Source of the DNA: Synechococcus sp. WH 8109
GTDB lineage: Bacteria; Cyanobacteriota; Cyanobacteriia; PCC-6307; Cyanobiaceae
DNA: 64,000 nt
Reading direction: 5' to 3'
Assembly (NCBI RefSeq): GCF_000161795.2
Contig: NZ_CP006882.1
Span: forward strand, 806,001 to 870,000
Position 1 is the first letter of the stretch. Each line of letters begins with the position of its first letter. Shown here in pieces: positions 24,466 to 32,792 of the stretch. The notes below the pieces were generated by a model. It was not told where the DNA came from. It saw nothing but the letters and a program-made list of their open reading frames with translations, and searched no databases. Made by a program: the position numbers and the translations under genes.

Positions 24466-25995
24466 TCAGAACTTGAAGGTGGTTTTAACCAATGCGCCAA
24501 GTGTGTCAGATCCATCCACTGATGCATTTCCATCAGCATCCTGAACCCAGAACACTGCGGGAGTTACCGTAACGTTGTCACTGACCTGGTAATCGTAATA
24601 AGCCTCGAAAGCGAAGTTCTCGTCATCGGGGCTGCTGTCACCTTTCATTGATGTTGCGTAGCTTGAATATGAACCGAAGCCCACCCCAAGCTTGTTGCCG
24701 TCAACGAAAGCGTTCTTCCAGTTAAGGCCGACCATCCAGCCGAAACTTTCCTCAACTTGACCATCGGCTTTTGCGTCATTGAAGCCGAAGTCAATACCTG
24801 CACTGATTGTCGGTACGATGCCGGTTTCCTCCGGTGACCAATAGCCTCGGACACCAAAGGCATTCAGAGCGGCATCATCCTTGTTAACGGCAGGAGTTGA
24901 GTAACCTTCCGCGGGATCAGATCCACCACTGCCATGTTTGTGGGCATAGAGGCCGGAGATGTACCACTTCCTGTTTCCATAACCAACTTGGCTCAGGAAC
25001 AGGCCGTCGGTGTCCTCACCGAACATACCTTTCTTGGAGCTGGAATCAGCACCTTCGTTGCCGTCAGCAACGTAACTTGCAGCTGCATTCCATGCTGCTT
25101 CGCCGGGAGCAACATTCTGACGCCATTGGATACCTGCACCCTGTCCGGTACTTGCACCCATAAGAATTCCATAACCCCCAAGCTTCATTGCTTTGAGGAT
25201 GGGCTTGTAGCGAGTTGGTGTTTCCACCATGTAGTAGTTCTCTACAAGTGCACCTACGGTGACTTTGAACTCTTCACCAACTGGGAAGGTATACCAAAGT
25301 TTGTCGATCTTCAGCGCATTGGTACCTGATTTGGCATCAGACAGGTAGGTGTTGTCGTTTGTCCAAACATTGGACATATTCCCCGTCCTAATACGGGTGT
25401 ACAGCAGATCTTTACCTGTAAAGGTTGTGTTCAGGTTGAGGGTGTAGCGGTACGACATGGTTGTCGCATCGTCTTCGCATGCACCAGCTTTTGCAGCGTT
25501 GCAGGCGTCGCGATCGTCATAGCTGACGGCACCAAGGAAGAAGTCAGCTTGTCCTTTGAGCTTGGTGGTGGTGGAGAACTGGGTTGCTTCCAGTTCGCCA
25601 ACGCGGGCCTCGAGGCCGTCAACGCGACCCTTAAGGATGGCCAGCTCGGTTTCGAACTCAGCCATCAGGCGACGCAGCTCGTCGGTCACTTCGGTGACGC
25701 GGTCGAGGCAAGCGTTCAGCAGGGCAGCCGCTTCGTAGCGGGTCATGGCCCGGTTGCCACGGAAGGTGCCGTTGGGGTAACCGGCGACGCAGCCGTAGGT
25801 CTCAACCAAACCTGCCAGTGCCTGATAGGCCCAGTCGGTGGGGTAGACGTCAGAGAATTGGGTGACGCTGGTGACCTGATCAGCGGAAGCCGCGTAATCA
25901 GAAACGCCGTTGATGTTCAGCTCGGCGGCATTGACGCCGGTGGCCAGAAGGCCAAGGGCGGCGGGAGCCACCAGCAGTTGCTGGAAAAGCTTCAT
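24466..25995 (-). CDS. S-layer-homology porin (OprB/Som type), second copy
   Basis: 509 residues from ATG at 25995, with signal peptide (LLVAPAALGLLATGVNAAE), SLH domain, coiled linker and OprB-type barrel ending VKTTFKF. The N-terminal third matches the porin at 8534 almost base for base, while the barrel differs, suggesting a different solute. Its end faces the bidirectional terminator. Confidence 0.9.
   Translation of the reverse strand: MKLFQQLLVAPAALGLLATGVNAAELNINGVSDYAASADQVTSVTQFSDVYPTDWAYQALAGLVETYGCVAGYPNGTFRGNRAMTRYEAAALLNACLDRVTEVTDELRRLMAEFETELAILKGRVDGLEARVGELEATQFSTTTKLKGQADFFLGAVSYDDRDACNAAKAGACEDDATTMSYRYTLNLNTTFTGKDLLYTRIRTGNMSNVWTNDNTYLSDAKSGTNALKIDKLWYTFPVGEEFKVTVGALVENYYMVETPTRYKPILKAMKLGGYGILMGASTGQGAGIQWRQNVAPGEAAWNAAASYVADGNEGADSSSKKGMFGEDTDGLFLSQVGYGNRKWYISGLYAHKHGSGGSDPAEGYSTPAVNKDDAALNAFGVRGYWSPEETGIVPTISAGIDFGFNDAKADGQVEESFGWMVGLNWKNAFVDGNKLGVGFGSYSSYATSMKGDSSPDDENFAFEAYYDYQVSDNVTVTPAVFWVQDADGNASVDGSDTLGALVKTTFKF
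25558..25932 (-). repeat. 375-bp inverted repeat, porin copy 2
   Basis: Reverse-complement partner of 8618-8992: seven mismatches, no gaps, by hand alignment. The two copies bracket the metal-stress island in opposite orientation. Confidence 0.92.
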
Positions 25996-26373
25996 TGAAT
26001 TCCTCACACAGGAAAGCCCTATAAGGGCAGACATATGTTGCCTTTTCGCTGTGTCGCCTGTTACTCGTTTACTGCAATCAAAGGTTACTTTTTATACATC
26101 TTAAAGTTTCTTTGATACGCGCTATGCCTCGTCTTCCAATTCAGAAAAGTCCTTTTCCAGGTTGACCTGGATCAGATGACTTGCCTTTATGTGCTTTTTG
26201 TTACTCGCCCTGTCTGGATCTATTGGCGCTGATGACGGTATCGTTGATGTCATTGATTATCTAGGGTCTTGGCCGAATCTTCTGAAAACCGACATTCAGT
26301 AAATAAGAAAAAAGGTTGCAAGAAATCCAAGTGTTCGAATTGGAAAGGAGGGGCCTGTCGTTGTGGGCGTTAA
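25996..26373. other. intergenic region with porin promoter
   Basis: About 380 AT-rich bases between the porin and the second Crp gene. No gene and no clear Fur box seen. Confidence 0.45.
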
Positions 26374-26949
26374 TCAATCTACAGGCAAAATTATCTGTCC
26401 TTTTAGTTCATCAATATAAATTTGTTGGGACTTCCTTAGATTGCTAATAGTCCTGGATACGGTTGATCTCGTGGATCCAACGATTTCAGCAATGCGTGCA
26501 TGAGACAATGTGTGCTCCAGTAGTAGGCCTTCTGATGTTCTTTTTCCTAGTCTTGTCATTAGTAATCTAAAAAATTTAATCAGTCGGTTTTCTAGATTTT
26601 TCTCGTGCCTCATGATGTGAAGTTGAATGATCCAGTTCATGATTGTATCGCTGGTGTCGGATTCTGTCTTGCTTATTGATCCAACCGTATATGTTGTGTC
26701 TGTTATGGCTTCTATAAAGAGTTCTAGGTTTTCTGGATAGTGGAATCTGCAAATATCCGCTCTGCATGTAAAAGCTAAAGTTATGTCTTCTGCGTTCTTG
26801 GATTGGTTGGCCGCAATCCTTATTACGCCACTCTTTACCGTTATTTCTATATCTTCTCCGGTTTGAGTTCTTTCTAGTGAAATTCTTTCAGACGAATTCA
26901 GGGATATTGGTCTCCTTGCCTTGTCTCGATGGTGGCGTTCAGTCGTCAT
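26374..26949 (-). CDS. Crp/Fnr family transcriptional regulator, second copy
   Basis: 191 residues from ATG at 26949 (a GTG at 26979 is possible). The N-terminal sensor domain is diverged; a long dimer helix region (NWIIQLHIMRHEKNLENRL) precedes the winged helix TLSHARIAEIVGSTRSTVSR. It is only distantly similar to the Crp protein at 16708. It stands next to the porin and could regulate it. Confidence 0.83.
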   Translation of the reverse strand: MTTERHHRDKARRPISLNSSERISLERTQTGEDIEITVKSGVIRIAANQSKNAEDITLAFTCRADICRFHYPENLELFIEAITDTTYTVGSISKTESDTSDTIMNWIIQLHIMRHEKNLENRLIKFFRLLMTRLGKRTSEGLLLEHTLSHARIAEIVGSTRSTVSRTISNLRKSQQIYIDELKGQIILPVD

Positions 26950-27054
26950 TGACGCGTTAGCTTGTTCTTTTTGATACACCGGTTTGTGCTCAATTTTTCT
27001 ATTGGGCTTTCTGGGCTATGTATTAACAGGGATTCGGTATCTCAGGCGTATTTA

Positions 27055-27201
27055 ATGACACTCATAGCACGATGTGGCTTGCTGCTTTTGTCTGCTCTTG
27101 TGATATTTGCTTTCTTCGAGGTGAGATATGGCACATTGCGTCGGCGCGATAAAGAGGCTGTATCTGTTAATTGCCTACCCACAGAGTATTTTCGGGCTTA
27201 G
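27055..27201 (+). CDS. 48-residue membrane peptide, tentative
   Basis: ATG, then one strongly hydrophobic helix (CGLLLLSALVIFAFFEV) and a basic tail. No ribosome site or family; kept because of the clean single-helix pattern. The stretch 27202-27522 shows nothing. Confidence 0.33.
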   Translation: MTLIARCGLLLLSALVIFAFFEVRYGTLRRRDKEAVSVNCLPTEYFRA

Positions 27202-27522
27202 CATTCTGGAGTGATTCCATGTGCTCTTCAGTTAGGGCTTGCGCTGCCTGGTCGTGGCCTATGAGTGAAAGGTGGGATGCACGTCGGTAGCACCATGTAT
27301 TGATTTCTCGCAGCGTCTTGCTTCTGAGGTGATAATTTTTGTTCATTTGCTTTGGGTGCTGCTCTCGCTATTTTTCTGCTTCCTGATTGCTACGTGGCGG
27401 AATTAATTGCTTTTGTTTGTGCTATTTGGTATGTTGCGCTGTGATTGTTGACCTTTCTCTTACTATTCTTCTTTATTGTTGTTGCCGGAAGTGGCTCTTT
27501 GCTCATGAATCGCTGAGTGTTG

Positions 27523-27537
27523 TGAGAATTATTATCA
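27523..27537 (+). promoter_or_regulatory. Zur/Fur-type box upstream of metallothionein
   Basis: TGAGAATTATTATCA matches TGATAATNATTATCA at 13 of 14 defined positions. It lies 90 bases upstream of the metallothionein start. Zur has been reported to activate a metallothionein gene in marine Synechococcus, so activation as well as repression should be considered. Confidence 0.62.
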
Positions 27538-27626
27538 ATCTTTCCGCATGAATTGTGTGTGGAGATGGTGTGTTTGTTCTGTGGGCATCTTTTTCGGCCC
27601 ATACAACAGTGAGTTGATTTGTTGTG

Positions 27627-27797
27627 ATGGCTGCCGCTGCGCCCTGTGCCTGTCCGCGTTGTACCTGTGAGGTGCAATCGTCCCAAGCCCTTGTTCGTGA
27701 TGGCCAGAGTTTCTGTTCAGATGCCTGTGCCACCGGTCATCCCAACCATGAGCCCTGTCATGGCAGTGGCTCCTGCGGCTGCGCCTGCGCGGAGTGA
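27627..27797 (+). CDS. smtA: bacterial metallothionein (SmtA/BmtA)
   Basis: 56 residues, the same length as SmtA of freshwater Synechococcus. Cysteines are arranged CACPRCTC near the start, FCSDAC in the middle and SCGCAC at the end, with histidines in TGHPNHEPCH. This is the zinc-finger-containing bacterial metallothionein fold (GATA/YCSxAC element), which holds about four Zn ions. A Zur/Fur-type box is upstream. A longer frame overlapping it is a shadow. Confidence 0.93.
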   Translation: MAAAAPCACPRCTCEVQSSQALVRDGQSFCSDACATGHPNHEPCHGSGSCGCACAE

Positions 27798-27813
27798 GGC
27801 GGTCGGGTTGATT

Positions 27814-28098
27814 TCAACTCCCTGTCATGCGGGCAGGCCTGAGCAGCATCGTCAGCCCAGACACGGTCACAACAATGGTGAGAGTTCCCAGCAGGATTGG
27901 GTACACGGGCTGGAGATTGAGCCAGCCGAACTGTCCTTTGTGCAGCTTGAGCAGCCAGAAAGCATCAATGTTCTGCTCTAGCAGCAGGCTGTAAAGGGAT
28001 CCGGTTCCTGCTGTGATCAGCAGTGGTGCTGCGGCGATCGGCACCAGCCAGCGATGGATGCGCCGCGCCTGCCGGCTGGTTGTTCTGGAAGCTTTCAT
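27814..28098 (-). CDS. small PepSY-associated-type membrane protein
   Basis: 94 residues: RRIHRWLVPIAAAPLLITAG gives the first helix, starting with the R(K)xHRW motif seen in PepSY-associated TM proteins; a second helix lies in YPILLGTLTIVVTVSGL. The ATG overlaps the stop of the upstream DUF3721 gene (ATGA). It may support metal-linked redox at the membrane; this is inference only. Confidence 0.68.
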   Translation of the reverse strand: MKASRTTSRQARRIHRWLVPIAAAPLLITAGTGSLYSLLLEQNIDAFWLLKLHKGQFGWLNLQPVYPILLGTLTIVVTVSGLTMLLRPARMTGS

Positions 28099-28316
28099 TG
28101 CTTGCGCAGCTGTTGGTGGAGTTTCCGTTCATCAGTGCAAGGCATCCAGCGTCCGTTGTTCTCATGAACGCTGATGCAACCGATTTCAGCTGCCCGCTGC
28201 AGGGCTTCGCCTTCGGTGGCGTAGAGCCCCTTGCCGTGGGCCATCCCTGGCGTTGTATTCACCAACACGGCCAAAACGCCGAAGCTAATAGCCGATAACG
28301 GTTGGATAGCGTGCAT
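28095..28316 (-). CDS. DUF3721 domain protein, exported
   Basis: 73 residues: signal peptide (SFGVLAVLVNTTPGMA), then the DUF3721 pattern GLYATEGEALQRAAEIGC and NNGRWMPC with two conserved cysteines. Common in marine cyanobacteria; function unknown. Operon with the PepSY-type protein and probably the upstream 85-residue gene. Confidence 0.78.
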   Translation of the reverse strand: MHAIQPLSAISFGVLAVLVNTTPGMAHGKGLYATEGEALQRAAEIGCISVHENNGRWMPCTDERKLHQQLRKQ

Positions 28317-28320
28317 CGGT

Positions 28321-28578
28321 TCAGAAGCCTTCGCAGTGCTCGACTGCTTTGAGGTAATTCATCTTGCCGGCAGCTGTGCCTCCCTTTGGATTGATGCTGG
28401 CCCGCAGGTCAATCTGTGCGTCGATGCAGCGGTTGTAGCGATGGGTTTTGACGGCTTGCGGGATCAGCAGAACCGTGATGCTGAGCAAGCTGAGACTGCT
28501 GACGGCTGCCAGTACGGGGTAGGTGTGGGCTCGCACCATCTCGCGAGCCGTGAGCTTTTGTTGGCTGTGGTCGACCAT
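28321..28578 (-). CDS. small membrane protein, hypothetical
   Basis: 85 residues from ATG at 28578: one transmembrane helix (VLAAVSSLSLLSITVLLIP) and a soluble tail with two cysteines. It ends four bases before the DUF3721 start. The frame continues upstream, but that sequence is not protein-like. Confidence 0.65.
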   Translation of the reverse strand: MVDHSQQKLTAREMVRAHTYPVLAAVSSLSLLSITVLLIPQAVKTHRYNRCIDAQIDLRASINPKGGTAAGKMNYLKAVEHCEGF

Positions 28579-28677
28579 GCGTCGCGGTTGATTGGTCCCA
28601 GCTTGGCGGGCGTTGGTATCGCTTGCTATGGCGCTCCCTCCTTCTCTCGCTAGGGTCGTCGGACACGGTTTTGATGT

Positions 28678-28947
28678 ATGCAGGCCTTGGAGTTCCTCGC
28701 CCTTGTGCTGGTGAACTTGGCTCTGACGGTTTATCTGGTTGAAAAGGGGGCCAAGTTCCTGAAAGAGAAGCGCCGCCTCAAGCGCCTTGTCAACCAGCAT
28801 CCCGAAATGAAGGGGGTGCATCCTGATGAGGATGGCCTCTTTGTGTTTGAGAGCGATGATTCGCTCAAGGTGCTCGTGCTGGAGAACGATCAGCCCGGTT
28901 CTGATGAGCCCTTCTACGTCACAGAAGAGGATCTCGAAGAGGACTGA
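28678..28947 (+). CDS. small membrane-anchored acidic protein
   Basis: 89 residues: N-terminal helix (FLALVLVNLALTVYLV), basic stretch (KEKRRLKRL), then an acidic soluble domain ending TEEDLEED. Conserved-looking but unnamed. The next gene starts 8 bases later in the same direction. Confidence 0.7.
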   Translation: MQALEFLALVLVNLALTVYLVEKGAKFLKEKRRLKRLVNQHPEMKGVHPDEDGLFVFESDDSLKVLVLENDQPGSDEPFYVTEEDLEED

Positions 28948-28955
28948 ATCGATTG

Positions 28956-29132
28956 GTGCAGGAATGGAACGATGAGTTCATCACCCAGGCTCAGCATGAG
29001 CTTAAGGAAATGATGGCTGACTGGAAATATGACTACGGCGTGAGTGATCGCGAATGCTCGGCCATGTTGCTTTGGATGCTGATCAAGCTCAATCCCGACG
29101 CCAAGATCGACGGAGGCTTGCTTGATCGCTGA
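28956..29132 (+). CDS. 58-residue hypothetical protein
   Basis: GTG start, 58 residues (MQEWNDEFITQAQ, then KYDYGVSDRECSAMLLWMLI). Soluble with an amphipathic helix. Probably co-transcribed with the preceding gene. Confidence 0.6.
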   Translation: MQEWNDEFITQAQHELKEMMADWKYDYGVSDRECSAMLLWMLIKLNPDAKIDGGLLDR

Positions 29133-29235
29133 TGCGACCGTTCGCTAGGTGCAATCACCGATGCTGTTTGGTTCCATGGGATACAGAATCAACAGGTAAC
29201 CCCTACTCAGAACAGGGGGAAACTGCATCGAACAG

Positions 29236-29264
29236 GGGAGGGATTAGGGAACCCTTCCTTTTTT
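29236..29264 (+). terminator. terminator after the small-protein operon
   Basis: An imperfect stem of GGGAGGG with CCCTTCC is followed by six T. Confidence 0.55.
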
Positions 29265-29316
29265 GTGGACTCCCTTTGTAGTGTTTGCCTCGGCCCTACA
29301 TCTGGGGTGCGGCCAC

Positions 29317-29341
29317 AAAAAAGCCCGCCAAAGTGGCGGGC
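29317..29341 (-). terminator. leftward terminator hairpin
   Basis: GCCCGCCA/TGGCGGGC stem; on the leftward strand it is followed by six T. Confidence 0.7.
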
Positions 29342-29364
29342 CGGGTGATGGGGTCTCTTAATAT

Positions 29365-29552
29365 AACGAGCATGGCCACTACATGCAGTGTTGATGTGTG
29401 ATCAAGGGGCTCTGCATAAGTGATGTTGTTCCCCCTAGATCTGGAGCCTGATGAGTATCATCCTGCTAACGCATCAAGATCTGGTGCTGTGAGCCGGGTG
29501 ATGGGGATTGCTCAGGCTCGATGAATCGCTCCACGATTGGGGCGATTTTTTT
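29365..29552 (+). ncRNA. candidate small RNA ending in a terminator
   Basis: A -10-like TAATAT at 29361-29366 is followed by about 180 bases with no frame and by a terminator (AATCGC...GGCGATT with seven T, 29523-29552). The 14-base segment GCCGGGTGATGGGG occurs both at the start (about 29340) and at 29494. This could be a small RNA; no family could be assigned and no -35 box is clear. Confidence 0.35.
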
Positions 29553-29553
29553 G

Positions 29554-29688
29554 TTATCGACGTGAGCGGTGGTTGTGTTCCACTTCAGCTACGTTGCGAC
29601 TCAGGTAGAGAGCGTTGCTGAGCCCCATCACAACCGTGCATCCGGCTGGTCCGCAGACCCGATACAAGTTATTGCCGATCGATTCCAC
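29554..29688 (-). CDS. 44-residue hypothetical protein
   Basis: GTG start, TAA stop: MESIGNNLYRVCGPAGCTVV, then a neutral stretch and a histidine/arginine-rich tail. Protein-like composition, no family. Confidence 0.45.
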   Translation of the reverse strand: MESIGNNLYRVCGPAGCTVVMGLSNALYLSRNVAEVEHNHRSRR

Positions 29689-29918
29689 GGTTCAATTGCC
29701 TTGAACTGAGTAGGGCAAACGAAGGATTTCGGCCATGGAATCACGCTTGAAACTTCAGCCGTCCTACGAGTCCATAATTGGACCGGGCTGCGACAACCGA
29801 TACGGGTTTGATTTTCTTTGCGCCTCTCGGTATTCCTTGAGAATTGCGCTCGTTGTTTCTTGATGATTCAGGTGCTTGGGAAATGGCTGGCCTTGAGTCG
29901 CTCGAGGTGATCGCGCAC

Positions 29919-30155
29919 CTACAGATCCGGCATGCGCTTCCCCCGTTGTGTCAGGTTCTGCCGATGGGCATAAAGCTCTTTCCATCCCATCAGCGGTTCG
30001 ATCAGCAGATCGCGCAATTGAGCTTTGGCGGTTGTGTTGGTCATCGTCTTGGATTTTTCCGTCTCGTGCTCCATCAGCATCGGTAAAACCTGAGGGCCAC
30101 ACATCACCCACTCGAGGGGTTGTGGGGTGGTGATCCAAAACGATGTCTCCCCCAT
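29919..30155 (-). CDS. small hypothetical protein
   Basis: 78 residues from ATG at 30155 (MGETSFWITTPQPLEWVM). Soluble; the C-terminal part is basic (YAHRQNLTQRGKRMPDL). No known motif. Upstream codons of the open frame overlap the divergent gene and are unlikely to be used. Confidence 0.48.
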   Translation of the reverse strand: MGETSFWITTPQPLEWVMCGPQVLPMLMEHETEKSKTMTNTTAKAQLRDLLIEPLMGWKELYAHRQNLTQRGKRMPDL

Positions 30156-30212
30156 CTGAGGGGGACGTCGTCTGATGAATCCTCTTAACGTGGCATGTCT
30201 CCTGGGGTTCCG

Positions 30213-30632
30213 ATGAAGGTTCTGCAATCTGTTCTGGCATTGCTGCTGGTGCTGGTGATGGGTTGTGCAACAACCTCAACGGTCTCTGCGGCAACGATTG
30301 AGGAGGCGGCTAGTGGAGATCTGATTGCCACGCTGGAAAAGGCGCGGGATGTTCGCGAACAGGCTGACATCAAGATTCGGGAAAACCTCAAATTGATGGC
30401 GTCGAGTTGTCTGTATATGAGTGATTCGTTGAAAGAGTTGATGGCTCTGGAGAATCAGTTTGAAGACCGCCAGATCGAAGATTTCACCGTGGGAATGGCG
30501 GACGCGGTTGAGCTTGAATTGCTCGATGAGGAGTCACGCAAGATCAAAGCGCTCTACCGCAGATCCCATTGTGATGATCCGATCATCCTTCGTGAGCAAC
30601 TGCGGCAGGCCGATGAGAAGCGCAAGGCCTGA
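30213..30632 (+). CDS. exported or lipoprotein-like hypothetical protein
   Basis: 139 residues. The signal region LALLLVLVMGCATTSTVSA contains a possible lipobox (VMGC) as well as an AXA site. The mature part is helical and acidic with two cysteines. Function unknown. Confidence 0.65.
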   Translation: MKVLQSVLALLLVLVMGCATTSTVSAATIEEAASGDLIATLEKARDVREQADIKIRENLKLMASSCLYMSDSLKELMALENQFEDRQIEDFTVGMADAVELELLDEESRKIKALYRRSHCDDPIILREQLRQADEKRKA

Positions 30633-30641
30633 ATCAGCAGC

Positions 30642-30679
30642 AGACCCCCGGTCCCTATGACGGAGGGGGCCGGGGGTCT
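30642..30679 (+). terminator. strong hairpin after exported protein gene
   Basis: Perfect AGACCCCCGG/CCGGGGGTCT arms 18 bases apart, ten bases after the stop. There is no T-run, so termination is likely but not certain. Confidence 0.6.
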
Positions 30680-31164
30680 GTGTCTGAACGTTCTGTTCAG
30701 GGTTTGTGTGGCCGTCCCGTTCCGGTGAACAGGCGGCCTAACTCGCTCGTTTGTGCATGACTCAATCCATCAGATGTTGCTGAAGGAAGGTTGAAGCGTC
30801 TGGCTTATGGCGCCTGGGGCCATGTTCCAAGGGGTCGGGTGAAGGGAGCTCCTTAGGGCACCTGGCACGGTGCAGATGGAGTGCCGATCGCCCAGGCCTT
30901 TCGCACAAGGCCTGTCGAAGGGCGCACCCAACAAGAGGTGTGAAAACTGTTGGAGCAGGGGCCTGAAAGTCAGCTTGCTTCTGACGTCTGCTCGGTTGGA
31001 CCGTCGTCTCGCATGGACGCCTCCGATCTCGATGCAGACAGTCTTGGGGCTGGGCTAGGCCCTGGCAATCAGCACGAACACGCATTGCCTTTCAGGGCAG
31101 AACCAGCTGAAAGTGGGGCTGGCGTGGCTGCGATCTGATTAGCCTGGGCCACCACGCGTCGCTG
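30680..31164. other. intergenic region without clear gene
   Basis: About 480 GC-rich bases. Frames exist on both strands but are Arg/Pro-rich shadows without start signals. Confidence 0.45.
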
Positions 31165-31329
31165 ATGACGATTCCCTTCGGCACGCCAGAGCCTTCGGAC
31201 GGACTGCTCAACAAGTCGGTGTCGTCCACCCGACTGCGCGCCTGGTTGAACAACCGCCTGCGCCAGCTCGCGGTGGGGCAGCGGATTCAGGATGCGCGGG
31301 CCTTACGAAGCGAATTCCTGGTGGATTGA
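31165..31329 (+). CDS. 54-residue hypothetical protein
   Basis: ATG to TGA: begins MTIPFGTPEPSDGLLN, then a basic helix (RLRAWLNNRLRQLAVGQR). Convergent with the acetyltransferase gene. Function unknown. Confidence 0.58.
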   Translation: MTIPFGTPEPSDGLLNKSVSSTRLRAWLNNRLRQLAVGQRIQDARALRSEFLVD

Positions 31330-31340
31330 TCGTTCAGTGA

Positions 31341-32216
31341 TCAACCCAGCTCGAGGCATGCCAGGCCGTATACGTTGCGGTCATGCCCCCTGGGGATCAC
31401 GCCCTTGTACATCCGTACCGTTGACGTCATGGGTTTGAAGCCCCTGGCGCTGAGGATGGTCTTGGCGCTCGGGTTGTGGCCGGGGGTGTCGATCAGCACC
31501 ACACCGTTGTGGTGGTCCAGGGCGTTGTTGAGCAACAGCGAGGCCATGCCGGGGTCTTCGGCGAGCCATGGCCCCACCCGCCATCCCTCGCCGATCGGCA
31601 GCAGGCAAGGGCGAATTCGCACGTAGCCATGGCATTCGCCCTCGGCATCTCTCGCTGCGAACACATCTCCGGCTCTATGGCGGAGCCATAGTTCAAGGAA
31701 GTGGGGCCTTGGGCTGATCTCATGGCGTTCGTCGTAGCGCTGAATCGCCTCCAGCGACACCTCGTGCAAGGGCACGACGGCAACGTCGCTGCGCTGGCTC
31801 GGGCTTGAATCGAGTGATGCCTCGCTGCGGAACAGCATCTGCCGGCGTGTGGTGATGCAGTCCTTCTGAAATCCATCTCGTTCGTAGAAGTCCACCATCT
31901 GCACCGCGGCCTCCAGGCCGATGCACTGCACGCCGCCGAGGGTTTTTAAGGCGTGATGCCAGAGCTGACGACCGATCCCTTGGCCTCGATGCTCCGGCTT
32001 CACCACAAACAGGCCAATGAAGGCATAGTCAGGGTTGTAGGTGACCGCCGCGATGCAGCCCACCGGTGTGTTGTCTTGCCAAGCGAGCCAGACCCCCTGG
32101 CGATCGGTGTTGGCGTAGATCTCGATGTCGCCGATTCCTGGAGCGAAATCCTGCTCACGGGCCAAGGCCGTGAGTGTGTCGAGGTCGGCGGGGGTGAAGG
32201 GTCTGATCTCCAGCAT
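31341..32216 (-). CDS. GNAT family N-acetyltransferase, two-domain
   Basis: 291 residues. The N-terminal GNAT domain has the acetyl-CoA loop EHRGQGIGRQLWHHAL (about 75-90). The C-terminal half (from about 145) resembles the DUF/GNAT-like second domain seen in ~290-residue acetyltransferases (ARGFKPMTSTVRMYKG). Substrate unknown. Confidence 0.88.
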   Translation of the reverse strand: MLEIRPFTPADLDTLTALAREQDFAPGIGDIEIYANTDRQGVWLAWQDNTPVGCIAAVTYNPDYAFIGLFVVKPEHRGQGIGRQLWHHALKTLGGVQCIGLEAAVQMVDFYERDGFQKDCITTRRQMLFRSEASLDSSPSQRSDVAVVPLHEVSLEAIQRYDERHEISPRPHFLELWLRHRAGDVFAARDAEGECHGYVRIRPCLLPIGEGWRVGPWLAEDPGMASLLLNNALDHHNGVVLIDTPGHNPSAKTILSARGFKPMTSTVRMYKGVIPRGHDRNVYGLACLELG

Positions 32217-32383
32217 CGAGCTCGGCCCATCCCGACCCTGCTGAAGTCCGTCTTACCGCCTTTCACGGCTGATCTCCATCCCTGGATCAGCTCATCCTCT
32301 GGTGGCGCATGAATGTTCTTTGTGAACAGTTGCTCTCTAGGGTGCTTGTCACGACTCCCCTGCCCCTGCGGGCTATTGATCCC

Positions 32384-32776
32384 ATGATTGCTTCGAAGCT
32401 GTTCGATTTCCTCGGCCGGGTGCTGATGGCGGCCGTGTTCGTGAATGCCCTGCCGGCCAAGTTCACCAACTTTGCTGAAACCGCAGGCTTCATCGCCTCC
32501 AAGGGCATCCCCGAACCCCTGGCCTCTCTGCTACTAACGGCGGCGATCGTGGTGCTGATCGCCGGATCGATCCTGCTGGTGTTCGGCAGCAACACGGTGC
32601 TGGGGGCCTCGATGCTGCTGCTGTTCCTGGTGCCCACCACGCTGATCTTCCACACCTTCCCTGTGGACAGTGGCTTTGCGATGAACCTGGCCCTGATAGG
32701 GGCGCTGATCCTGGCCATCACCCGCGCCTGCGGCAATGCTGTGCCCAGCTTCACGCACCTGCGCTCCAAGGGTTGA
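32384..32776 (+). CDS. DoxX family membrane protein
   Basis: 130 residues from ATG at 32384, four membrane helices. Start FLGRVLMAAVFVNALPAKF and the GFIASKGIPEP segment match DoxX. The role is unclear in general for this family. Confidence 0.82.
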   Translation: MIASKLFDFLGRVLMAAVFVNALPAKFTNFAETAGFIASKGIPEPLASLLLTAAIVVLIAGSILLVFGSNTVLGASMLLLFLVPTTLIFHTFPVDSGFAMNLALIGALILAITRACGNAVPSFTHLRSKG

Positions 32777-32792
32777 TCGCCGGCTGGCTGGC

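Noticed and set aside
27646-27981. Rightward 111-codon frame over the metallothionein region
   Set aside because: Proline/valine-rich shadow; the +1-shifted frame gives a perfect 56-residue metallothionein.
30762-31085. Leftward 107-codon frame
   Set aside because: Arg/Pro/His-rich with no start signal or protein-like hydrophobic pattern.
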